The notes under the pieces are model-generated. The model saw only the letters and a list, made by a program, of their open reading frames with translations, ran no database searches and had not been told where the DNA came from. A stretch of DNA of 64,000 nucleotides from Urechis unicinctus (lineage: Eukaryota > Annelida > Polychaeta > Xenopneusta > Urechidae). This document shows, piece after piece, positions 52,379 to 63,920 of the stretch. The stretch's first letter is position 1, and each line of letters opens with the position of its first letter. Made by a program: the position numbers and the translations under genes. Where the stretch lies: positions 1 to 64,000 of the forward strand of contig JAXDRA010000261.1 in NCBI GenBank assembly GCA_034190875.2, written 5' to 3'.

Positions 52379-53534
52379 GATGGAACTAATGCAGCCACAT
52401 GACTGTCATATGATGGAACAAGTGTAGCTACAAAGATGTCATAAGATGGAACCTATATAGCCACAATGCTGCTATGAAATGGAACCAAAATAGCCACAAT
52501 GCTGTTTACAACATGGAAAAAAGTGATCAATAAGCTGTTCTAAGATGGAACCAATGTAGCAACATGGCTGTCATATGATGGAACAAGTGTCGCTGCAAAT
52601 ATGTCATAAGATGGAACCTATATAGCCACATTGCTGCTATGAAATTGAACCAAAATAGCCACAATGCTGTTACAACATTGAAAAAATGCATCCAGTAAGC
52701 TGTTCTAAGATGGAACAAATGCAGCCACACATGCTGTCATATGATGGAACAAGTGTCGCTACAAATATGTCATAAGATGGAACCTATATAGCCACATTGC
52801 TGCTATGAAATGGAACCAAATAGCCACAATGCTGTTACAACATGGAAGAAAAGATTCCACGAAGCTGTTCTAAGATGGAACCAATGTAGCGACATGGCTG
52901 TCATGTGATGGAACAAGTGTAGCTACAAAGATGTCATAAGATGGAACCTATATAGCCACATTGCTGCTATGAAATTGAACCAAAATAGCCACAATGCTGT
53001 TACAACATGAACAAAATGTATCCACGAAGCTGTTCTAAGATGGAACCAATGTAGCGACATGGCTGTCATATGATGGAACAAGTGTAGCTACAAATATGTC
53101 ATAAGATGGAACCTATATAGCCACATTGCTGCTATGAAATGGAACCAAAATAGCCACAATGCTGTTACAACATGGAAAAAAGTGATCAATAAGCTGTTCT
53201 AAGATGGAACCAATGTAGCGACATGGCTGTCATGTGATGGAACAAGTGTCGCTACAAATATGTCATAAGATGGAACCTATATAGCCGCATTGCTGTTATG
53301 AAATTGAACCAAATAGCCACAATGCTGTTACAGCATGGAATAAAAGATTCCACGAAGCTGTTCTAAGATGGAACCAATGTAGCAACATGGCTGTCATATG
53401 ATGGAACAAGTGTAGCTACAAAATATGTCATAAGATGGAACCTATATAGCCACAATTGCTGCTATGAAAATGGAACCAAAATAGCCACAATGCTGTTACA
53501 ACATGGAAGAAAAGATTCCACGAAGCTGTTCTAA

Positions 53535-53567
53535 GATGGAACCAATGTAGCGACATGGCTGTCATAT
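53535..53567 (+). repeat. Subunit A (33 bp)
   Basis: GATGGAACCAATGTAGCGAC followed by ATGGCTGTCATAT. Its variable site is TAGCGAC / TATCGAC / TAGCAAC / TAGCCAC. It is the GC-richest subunit (15/33). Confidence 0.93.
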
Positions 53568-53569
53568 GA
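53562..53569. other. Palindrome TCATATGA at the A/B boundary
   Basis: A perfect 8-base palindrome containing the NdeI site CATATG. It is present once per HOR in most units. Units with CATGTG or CATGCG at this place have lost it. Confidence 0.9.
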
Positions 53570-53600
53570 TGGAACAAGTGTAGCTACAAAGATGTCATAA
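53568..53600 (+). repeat. Subunit B (33 bp)
   Basis: GATGGAACAAGTGTAGCTAC followed by AAAGATGTCATAA. Common variants are AAATATG for AAAGATG, GTCGCTGC or GTCGCTAC for GTAGCTAC, and a TTAGATGG ending. An 11-base shorter form marks the 1.2-kb junction block. Confidence 0.93.
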
Positions 53601-53633
53601 GATGGAACCTATATAGCCACAATGCTGCTATGA
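53601..53633 (+). repeat. Subunit C (33 bp)
   Basis: GATGGAACCTATATAGCCAC followed by AATGCTGCTATGA. Variants are CACATTGC, CATATTGC, CCGCATTGC, CACATTACTGC and the GCGGCTAAAA junction form. Confidence 0.93.
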
Positions 53634-53667
53634 AATGGAACCAAAATAGCCACAATGCTGTTACAAC
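53634..53667 (+). repeat. Subunit D (34 bp)
   Basis: AATGGAACCAAAATAGCCAC followed by AATGCTGTTACAAC. Variants are AATTGAACC, CCAAATAGCC (one A fewer), GCTGTTTCAAC, GCTTTTACAAC and GCTGTAACAAC. The spacers interrupt this subunit after AATGCT. Confidence 0.93.
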
Positions 53668-53699
53668 ATGGAAGAAAAGTGATCAATAAGCTGTTCTAA
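53668..53699 (+). repeat. Subunit E (32 bp), the hypervariable subunit
   Basis: ATGGAAGAAAAGTGATCAAT followed by AAGCTGTTCTAA; contains the BclI site TGATCA. It has the least framework identity with the others, lacking TAGCCACA in this class. At least five classes occur across the array and define the super-repeats. Confidence 0.92.
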
Positions 53700-54989
53700 G
53701 ATGGAACCAATGTAGCAACATGGCTGTCATATGATGGAACAAGTGTCGCTGCAAATATGTCATAAGATGGTAACAATATAGCCACAATGCTGTTATGAAA
53801 TGAAACTAAATAGCCACAATGCTTTTACAACATTGAACAAAAATGCAGCAAGTAGGCTGTTCTAAGATGGAACTAATGCAGCCACATGACTGTCATATGA
53901 TGGAACAAGTGTAGCTACAAAGATGTCATAAGATGGAACCTATATAGCCACAATGCTGCTATGAAATGGAAACCAAAATAGCCACAATGCTGTTACAACA
54001 TGGAAGAAAAAGTGATCAATAAGCTGTTCTAAGATGGAACCAATGTAGCAACATGGCTGTCATATGATGGAACAAGTGTCGCTACAAATATGTCATAAGA
54101 TGGAACCTATATAGCCACAATGCTGCTATGAAAATGAACCAAAATAGCCACAATGCTGTTACAACATTGAAAAAATGCATCAAGTAAGCTGTTCTAAGAT
54201 GGAACAAATGCAGCCACATGGCTGTCATATGATGGAACAAGTGTCGCTACAAATATGTCATAAGATGGAACCTATATAGCCACAATTGCTGCTATGAAAT
54301 GGAACCAAAATAGCCACAATGCTGTTACAACATGGAAGAAATGATCCACGAAGCTGTTCTAAGATGGAACCAATGTATCGACATGGCTGTCATATGATGG
54401 AACAAGTGTAGCTACAAAGATGTCATAAGATGGAACCTATATAGCCACATTGCTGCTATGAAATTGAACCAAAATAGCCACAATGCTGTTACAACATGGA
54501 ACAAAAGTATCCACGAAGCTGTTCTAAGATGGAACCAATGTAGCGACATGGCTGTCATGTGATGGAACAAGTGTAGCTGCAAAGATGTCATAAGATGGAA
54601 CCTATATAGCCACAATGCTGCTATGAAATGGAACCAATATAGCCACAATGCTGTTACAACATGGAAAAAAGTGATCAATAAGCTGTTCTAAGATGGAACC
54701 AATGTAGCCACATGGCTGTCATATGATGGAACAAGTGTCGCTACAAATATGTCATAAGATGGAACCTATATAGCCACAATGCTGCTATGAAAATGAACCA
54801 AAATAGCCACAATGCTGTTACAACATTGAACAAATGCAGCAAGTAGGCTGTTCTAAGATGGAACAAATGCAGCCACATGGCTGTCATATGATGGAACAAG
54901 TGTAGCTACAAAGATGTCATAAGATGGAACCTATATAGCCACATTGCTGCTATGAAATGGAACCAAAATAGCCACAATGCTGTTACAAC

Positions 54990-55295
54990 ATGCTGTGCAT
55001 CAATAAGCTGGAAGAAATGTAGCCACAGACTGTCAATAAGATGGAACAAGTGTAGCTAGCAGATATGTCATAACCAATGTATATAGCACATGCTGTGTCA
55101 TGAAATGAACCAAAACAAGTACACAACATACAAAATATGTCATAAGCTGTTCTAAGATGGACCTATATGGCTGTCATATGATGGAACAAGTGTGCTGCAT
55201 AAATAAGATGGAACAAAATACAATGCCACAATGCTGGAACAAAAGCCACAATGCTGTTAAAAATGGAAAAAAGATAAGCTGTTCTAAGATGATGA
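54990..55295 (+). repeat. Scrambled HOR stretch
   Basis: Subunit words are out of order: ACATGCTGTGCATCAATAAG, AGCCACAGACTGTCAATAAG, CCAAAACAAGTACACAAC, GGACCTATATGGCTGTCAT. Regular units resume at about 55295. The texture resembles the stretches at 50938 and 63601. Confidence 0.7.
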
Positions 55296-58200
55296 ACAAA
55301 TGTAGCCACATGGCTGTCATATGATGGAACAAGTGTAGCTACAAATATGTCATAAGATGGAACCTATATAGCCACAATGCTGCTATGAAATGGAACCAAA
55401 ATAGCCACAATGCTGTTACAACATGGAAGAAAAGTGATCAATAAGCTGTTCTAAGATGGAACCAATGTAGCGACATGGCTGTCATATGATGGAACAAGTG
55501 TAGCTACAAAGATGTCATAAGATGGAACCTATATAGCCACATTGCTGCTATGAAATTGAACCAAAATAGCCACAATGCTTTTACAACATGGAACAAAAGT
55601 ATTCACGTAAGCTGTTCTAAGATGGAACCAATGTAGCGACATGGCTGTCATATGATGGAACAAGTGTGTAGCTACAAAGATGTCATAAGATGGAACATAT
55701 ATAGCCACAATGCTGCTATGAAATGGAACCAAAATAGCCACAATGCTGTTACAACATGGAAGAAAAGTGATCAATAAGCTGTTCTAAGATGGAACCAATG
55801 TAGCAACATGGCTGTCATATGATGGAACAAGTGTCGCTGCAAATATGTCATAAGATGGTAACAATATAGCCACAATGCTGTTATGAAATGAAACTAAATA
55901 GCCACAATGCTTTTACAAACATTGAACAAATGCAGCAAGTAGGCTGTTCTAAGATGGAACTAATGCAGCCACATGACTGTCATATGATGGAACAAGTGTA
56001 GCTACAAAGATGTCATAAGATGGAACCTATATAGCCACAATGCTGCTATGAAATGGAACCAAAATAGCCACAATGCTGTTACAACATGGAAGAAAAGTGA
56101 TCAATAAGCTGTTCTAAGATGGAACCAATGTAGCAACATGGCTGTCATATGATGGAACAAGTGTCGCTACAAATATGTCATAAGATGGAACCTATATAGC
56201 CACAATGCTGCTATGAAAATTGAACCAAAATAGCCACAATGCTGTTACAACATTGAAAAAAAAATCCATCAAGTAAGCTGTTCTAAGATGGAACAAATGC
56301 AGCCACATGGCTGTCATATGATGGAACAAGTGTAGCTACAAAGGTGTCATAAGATGGAACCTATATAGCCGCATTGCTGCCATGAAATTGAACCAAAATA
56401 GCCACAATGCTGTTACAACATGGAAGAAAAGTGATCAATAAGCTGTTCTAAGATGGAACCAATGTAGCAACATGCTGTCATATGATGGAACAAGTGTAGC
56501 TACAAAGATGTCATAAGATGGAACCTATATAGCCACATTGCTGCTATGAACCAAAATAGAAACAAAATAGCAACAATGCACAAGGCTGTTACAACATGGA
56601 ACAAATGCAGCCACATAGGCTGCTGTTCTAAGATGGAACCAAACATGTAGCCACATGGCTGTCATATGATGGAACAAGTGTAGCTGCAAAATATGTCATA
56701 AGATGGAACCTATATAGCCAATGCTGCTATGAAATGGAACCAAAATAGCCACAATGCTGTTACAACATGGAAGAAAAGTGATCAATAAGCTGTTCTAAGA
56801 TGGAACCAAATGTAGCCACATGGCTGTCATATGATGGAACAAGTGTAGCTACAAATATGTCATAAGATGGAACCTATATAGCCACATTGCTGCTATGAAA
56901 TGAACCAAAATAGCCACAATGCTGTTACAACATTGAAAAAAATGCATCCACGAAGCTGTTCTAAGATGGAACCAAATGCAGCCACATGGCTGTCATATGA
57001 TGGAACAAGTGTAGCTACAAAGATGTCATAAGATGGAACCATATATAGCCACAATGCTGCTATGAAATGGAACCAAAATAGCCACAATGCTGTTACAACA
57101 TGGAAGAAAAGTGATCAATAAGCTGTTCTAAGATGGAACCAATGTAGCAACATGGCTGTCATATGATGGAACAAGTGTCGCTGCAAATATGTCATAAGAT
57201 GGAAACTATATAGCCACAATGCTGTTATGAAATGAAACAAAATAGCCACAATGCTTTTACAACATTGAACAAATGCAGCAAGTAGGCTGTTCTAAGATGG
57301 AAAAAAATGCAGCCACATGACTGTCATATGATGGAACAAGTGTAGCTACAAAGATGTCATAAGATGGAACCTATATAGCCACAATGCTGCTATGAAATGG
57401 AACCAAAATAGCCACAATGCTGTTACAACATGGAAGAAAAGTGATCAATAAGCTGTTCTAAGATGGAACCAATGTATAGCAACATGGCTGTCATATGATG
57501 GAACAAGTGTCGCTACAAATATGTCATAAGATGGAACCTATATAGCCACAATGCTGCTATGAAATGAACCAAAATAGCCACAATGCTGTTACAACATTGA
57601 ACAAAAGCATCCAGTAAGCTGTTCTAAGATGGAACAAATGTAGCCACATGGCTGTCATATGATGGATGGAAAAGTGTAGCTACAAAGATGTCATAAGATG
57701 AACCTATATAGCCACATTGCTGCTATGAAATGAACCAAAATAGCCACAATGCTGTTACAACATGGAACAAAAGTGATCCACGAAGCTGTTCTAAGATGGA
57801 ACCAATGTAGCAACATGGCTGTCATATGATGGAACAAGTGTAGCTACAAAATATGTCATAAGATGGAACCTATATAGCCACAATGCTGCTATGAAATGGA
57901 ACCAAAATAGCCACAATGCTGTTACAACATGAAAAAAAGTATCCATAAGCTGTTCTAAGATGGAACAAATGCAGCCACATGGCTGTCATATGATGGAACA
58001 ATGCAGCCACAATGATGCTGTGTATGATGGAACAAGTGTCGCACAATATGTCATAAGATGGAACCTATATAGCCACAATGCTGCTATGAAAAATGAACCA
58101 AAATAGCCACAATGCTGTTACAACATGGAAGCCAAATGCATCAATAAGCTGTTCTAAGATGGAACCAATGTAGCCACATGCAACTGTCTGTATGATGGAA

Positions 58201-61200
58201 CAAGTGTAGCTACAAATATGTCATAAGATGGAACCTATATAGCCACATTGCTGCTATGAAATGGAACCAAAATAGCCACAATGCTGTTTACAACATGGAA
58301 GAAAAGCATCAATAAGCTGTTCTAAGATGGAACCAATGTAGCGACATGGCTGTCATATGATGGAACAAGTGTCGCTACAAATATGTCATAAGATGGAACC
58401 TATATAGCCACAATGCTGCTATGAAATGGAACCAAAATAGCCACAATGCTGTTACAACATGGAAAAATGCATCAAGTAGCTGTTCTAAGATGGAACCCAA
58501 ATGCAGCCACATGGCTGTCATATGATGGAACAAGTGTAGCTACAAATATGTCATAAGATGGAACCTATATAGCCACAATGCTGCTATGAAATGGAACCAA
58601 AATAGCCACAATGCTGTTACAACATGGAAGAAAAGTGATCAATAAGCTGTTTAAGATGGAACCAATGTAGCGACATGGCTGTCATATGATGGAACAAGTG
58701 TAGCTACAAAGATGTCATAAGATGGAACCTATATAGCCACAATGCTGCTATGAAAATGAACCAAAATAGCCACAATGCTGTTACAACATGGAAAAAAAAT
58801 GCATCAATAAGCTGTTCTAAGATGGAACCAATGTAGCCACATGGCTGTCATATGATGGAACAAGTGTCGCTACAAATATGTCATAAGATGGAACCTATAT
58901 ATAGCCACAATGCTGCTATGAAATGGAACCAAAATAGCCACAATGCTGTTTACAACATTGAACAAAATGCATCAAGTAAGCTGTTCTAAGATGGAGCCAA
59001 TGCAGCAACATGGCTGTCATATGATGGAACAAGTGTAGCTTCAAAGATGCCATATGATGGAACCTATATTGCCACAGAGCTGTTATGAAATGGAACCACA
59101 ATAGCCACAATGCTGTTACAACATGGAAGAAAAGTGATCAATAAGCTGTTCTAAGATGGAACCAATGTAGCGACACATGGCTGTCATATGATGGAACAAG
59201 TGTCGCTACAAATATGTCATAAGATGATGGAACCTATATAGCCACAATGCTGTTATGAAATGAAACAAAATAGCCACAATGCTGTTACAACATGAAAAAA
59301 TGCATCAAGTAGGCTGTTCTTAGATGGAACAAATGCAGCCACATGACTGTCATATGATGGAACAAGTGTAGCTACAAAGATGTCATAAGATGGAACCTAT
59401 ATAGCCACAATGCTGCTATGAAATGGAACCAAAATAGCCACAATGCTGTTACAACATGGAAAAAAAGTGATCAATAAGCTGTTCTAAGATGGAACCAATG
59501 TAGCGACATGGCTGTCATATGATGGAACAAGTGTCGCTACAAATATGTCATAAGATGGAACCTATATAGCCACAATGCTGCTATGAAATGAACCAAAATA
59601 GCCACAATGCTGTTACAACATTGAAAAAATGCATCAAGTAGCTGCTGTTCTAAGATGGAACCAATGCAGCAACATGGCTGTCATATGATGGAACAAGTGT
59701 AGCTACAAAGATGTCATAAGATGGAACCTATATAGCCACAATGCTGCTATGAAATGGAACCAAAATAGCCACAATGCTGTTACAACATGGAAGAAAATTA
59801 TCCACGAAGCTGTTCTAAGATGGAACCAATGTAGCAACATGGCTGTCATATGATGGAACAAGTGTGTAGCTACAAAGATGTCATAAGATGGAACCTATAT
59901 AGCCACAATGCTGCTATGAAATGGAACCAAAATAGCCACAATGCTGTTACAACATGGAAAAAAGTATCCATAAGCTGTTCTAAGATGGAACCAATGTAGC
60001 ACATGGCTGTCATTGATGAAACAAAATGCAGCCACATGGCTGTCATATGATGGAACAAGTGTGTAGCTACAAAGATGTCATAAGATGGAACCTATATAGC
60101 CACAATGCTGCTATGAAATGGAACCAAAATAGCCACAATGCTGTTACAACATGGAAAAATGCATCAAGTAAGCTGTTCTAAGATGGAACCAATGTAGCCA
60201 CATGGCTGTCATATGATGGAACAAGTGTAGCTACAAAGATGTCATAAGATGGAACCTATATAGCCACAATGCTGCTATGAAATTGAACCAAAATAGCCAC
60301 AATGCTGTTACAACATGGAAAAAAGCATCCACGAAGCTGTTCTAAGATGGAACCAATGTAGCGACATGGCTGTCATATGATGGAACAAGTGTAGCTACAA
60401 AGATGTCATAAGATGGAACCTATATAGCCACATTGCTGCTATGAAATGGAACCAAAATAGCCACAATGCTGTTACAACATGGAAGAAAAGTGATCAATAA
60501 GCTGTTCTAAGATGGAAAACCAATGTAGCAGCAACATGGCTGTCATATGATGGAACAAGTGTAGCTACAAATATGTCATAAGATGGAACCTATATAGCCA
60601 CATTGCTGCTATGAAAATGAACCAAAATAGCCACAATGCTTTTACAACATGGAACAAAAGCATCATAAGCTGTTCTAAGATGGAACCAATGTAGCCACAT
60701 GGCTGTCATATGATGGAACAAGTGTAGCTACAAATATGTCATAAGATGGAACCTATATAGCCACAATGCTGCTATGAAATGGAACAAAATAGCCACAATG
60801 CTGTTACAACATGGAACAAAAGCATCAAGTAAGCTGTTCTAAGATGGAACCAATGTAGCCACATGGCTGTCATATGATGGAACAAGTGTAGCTACAAAGA
60901 TGTCATAAGATGGAACCTATATAGCCACATTGCTGCTATGAAATGGAACCAAAATAGCCACAATGCTGTTACAACATGGAAAAAAGTGATCAATAAGCTG
61001 TTCTAAGATGGAACCAATGTGCGACATGGCTGTCATATGATGGAACAAGTGTAGCTACAAAGATGTCATAAGATGGAACCTATATAGCCACAATGCTGCT
61101 ATGAAATGGAACCAAAATAGCCACAATGCTGTTACAACATGGAAAAAAATGCATCAATAAGCTGTTCTAAGATGGAACCAATGTAGCAACATGGCTGTCA

Positions 61201-63600
61201 TATGATGGAACAAGTGTCGCTACAAATATGTCATAAGATGGAACCTATATAGCCACAATGCTGCTATGAAATGGAACCAAAATAGCCACAATGCTTTACA
61301 ACATTGAACAAATGCAGCAAGTAAGCTGTTCTAAGATGGAACCAATGCAGCCACATGGCTGTCATATGATGGAACAAGTGTAGCTACAAAGATGTCATAA
61401 GATGGAACCTATATAGCCACAATGCTGCTATGAAATGGAACCAAAATAGCCACAATGCTGTTACAACATGGAAAAAAAAGATCAATAAGCTGTTCTAAGA
61501 TGGAACCAATGTAGCAACATGGCTGTCATATGATGGAACAAGTGTCGCTACAAATATGTCATAAGATGGAACCTATATAGCCAAAATGCTGCTATGAAAT
61601 TGAAACCAAAATAGCCACAATGCTGTTACAACATTGAAAAAAATGCATCAAGTAAGCTGTTCTAAGATGGAACAAATGCAGCCACATCGCTGTCATATGA
61701 TGGAACAAGTGTCGCTACAAATATGTCATAAGATGGAACCTATATAGCCATATTGCTGCTATGAAATGGAACCGAAATAGCCACAATGCTGTTACAACAT
61801 GGAAAAAAGATTCCAATAAGCTGTTCTAAGATGGAAACCAATGTAGCGACATGGCTGTCATATGATGGAACAAGTGTAGCTACAAATATGTCATAAGAGA
61901 TGGAACCTATATAGCCACATTGCTGCTATGAAATTGAACCAAAATAGCCACAATGCTGTTACAACATGGAACAAAAGTATCCACGAAGCTGTTCTAAGAT
62001 GGAACCAATGTAGCGACATGGCTGTCATGTGATGGGAACAAGTGTAGCTACAAAGATGTCATAAGATGGAACCTATATAGCCACAATGCTGCTATGAAAT
62101 GGAACCAAAATAGCCACAATGCTGTTACAACATGGAAGAAAAGTGATCAATAAGCTGTTCTAAGATGGAACCAATGTAGCAACATGGCTGTCATATGATG
62201 GATCAAGTAATGCTACAAATATGTCATAAGATGGAACCTATATAGCCACATGCTGCTATGAAATTGAACCAAAATAGCCACAATGCTTTTACAACATTGA
62301 AAATGCATCAAGTAGGCTGTTCTAAGATGGAACAAATGCAGCCACATGGCTGTCATATGATGGAACAAGTGTCGCTACAAATATGTCATAAGATGGAACC
62401 TATATAGCCACATTGCTGCTATGAAATGAACCAAAATAGCCACAATGCTGTTACAACATGGAAGAAAAGTGATCCATAAGCTGTTCTAAGATGGAACCAA
62501 TGTATCGACATGGCTGTCATATGATGGACAAGTGTAGCTACAAATATGTCATAAGATGGAACCTATATAGCCACATTGCTGCTATGAAATTGAACCAAAA
62601 TAGCCACAATGCTGTTACAACATGGAACAAAAGCATCCAGTAAGCTGTTCTAAGATGGAACCAATGTAGCGACATGGCTGTCATATGATGGAACAAGTGT
62701 AGCTACAAAGATGTCATAAGATGGAACCTATATAGCCACAATGCTGCTAAAAGTGGAACCAAAATAGCCACAATGCAGTTACAACATGGAAGAAAATTAT
62801 CCATGAGGCTGTTCTAAGATGGAACCAATGCAGCAACATGGCTGACATATGATGGAACAAGTGTCGCTACAAATATGTCATAAGATGGAACCTATATAGC
62901 CACATGCTGCTATGAAATGGAACCAAAATAGCCACAATGCTGTTACAACATTGAAAAAAATGCATCAAGTAGGCTGTTCTAAGATGGAACCAATGCAGCC
63001 ACATGGCTGTCATATGATGGAACAAGTGTAGCTACAAAGATGTCATAAGATGGAACCTATATAGCCACAATGCTGCTATGAAATGAAACAAAATAGCCAC
63101 AATGCTGTTACAACATGGAACAAAAGCATCAATAAGCTGTTCTAAGATGGAACCAATGTAGCGACATGGCTGTCATATGATGGAACAAGTGTAGCTACAA
63201 AGATGTCATAAGATGGAACCTATATAGCCACAATGCTGCTATGAAATGGAACCAAAATAGCCACAATGCTGTTACAACATGGAAAAAAAGCATCCACGTA
63301 AGCTGTTCTAAGATGGAACCAATGTAGCAACATGGCTGTCATATGATGGAACAAGTGTAGCTACAAATATGTCATAAGATGGAACCTATATAGCCCACAT
63401 GCTGCTATGAAATGAACCAAAATAGCCACAATGCTGTTACAACATGGAACAAAAGTGATCAAGTAGGCTGTTCTAAGATGGAACCAATGTAGCCACATGG
63501 CTGTCATATGATGGAACAAGTGTAGCTACAAAGATGTCATAAGATGGAACCTATATAGCCACAATGCTGCTATGAAATGGAACCAAAATAGCCACAATGC
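55296..63600 (+). repeat. HOR block 7
   Basis: About 50 HORs, mostly standard, with H-beta near 55843 and 57177 only. Small irregularities occur near 56540-56650, where an A-D mixture repeats AACAAAATAGCAAC, and near 58000-58040. E subunits mostly read GGAAAAAAGTGATC or TTGAAAAAATGCATC. From about 57.5 kb on, H-beta gives way to hybrids with GTCGCTACAAATATG. I see no gene. Confidence 0.9.
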
Positions 63601-63920
63601 AGGCACAACATGGAATAAAATGGCAAGTAAGTACAACAACTGTTATAAGAAGAAAATGTAGTAGCACATGGCTGTCAATGGAACAAGTGTATCGTGCTGT
63701 GCTGATGTTCTAAGATGGAAATATATAGCTACATATGTCATAAATGAAATATATGCCACATGGCTATGAATATGACCAAAATAGCCACAATGCTGTTACA
63801 ACATGGAATAAAATGATGTCAATAAGCTGTTCTAAGATGGAACCTAAGCAACATGGCTGTCATATGCCAATTGAAGCTGCAAATATGTCATAAGATGGAA
63901 CCAAATAATGCTGCTATGAA
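63601..63920 (+). repeat. Scrambled HOR stretch at the right end
   Basis: AGGCACAACATGGAATAAAA, GTAAGTACAACAACTG, GTATCGTGCTGTGCTGATG and CATATGCCAATTGAAGCTGC show disordered subunit words over about 320 bases. A D/E pair returns at about 63920, so the array continues past the window. Confidence 0.7.

Larger units (their letters stand above)
53535..53699 (+). repeat. Representative standard 165-bp HOR
   Basis: A complete unit of exactly 165 bases made of the five subunits in order A-B-C-D-E (33, 33, 33, 34 and 32 bases). The next unit starts directly at 53700. It is listed as the reference for the array; the five subunits are listed next. Confidence 0.95.
51206..54989 (+). repeat. HOR block 6
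   Basis: About 23 regular HORs, including the cleanest standard unit (53535-53699) and a clean H-beta (52215-52378). Further H-beta units are marked near 52589 and 53744. E subunits alternate between the GTGATCAATAAG, TCCACGAAG and GCAGCAAGTAGG classes. I see no gene. Confidence 0.92.

Noticed and set aside
53535-53567. 11-bp sub-period inside the 33-bp subunit
   Set aside because: The first two thirds show some similarity (GATGGAACAAT against GTAGCCACAAT), but the last third does not fit. The match is too weak to claim.
53535-53699. CENP-B box in the HOR
   Set aside because: No TTCG...CGGGA-type motif is visible in any subunit on either strand.
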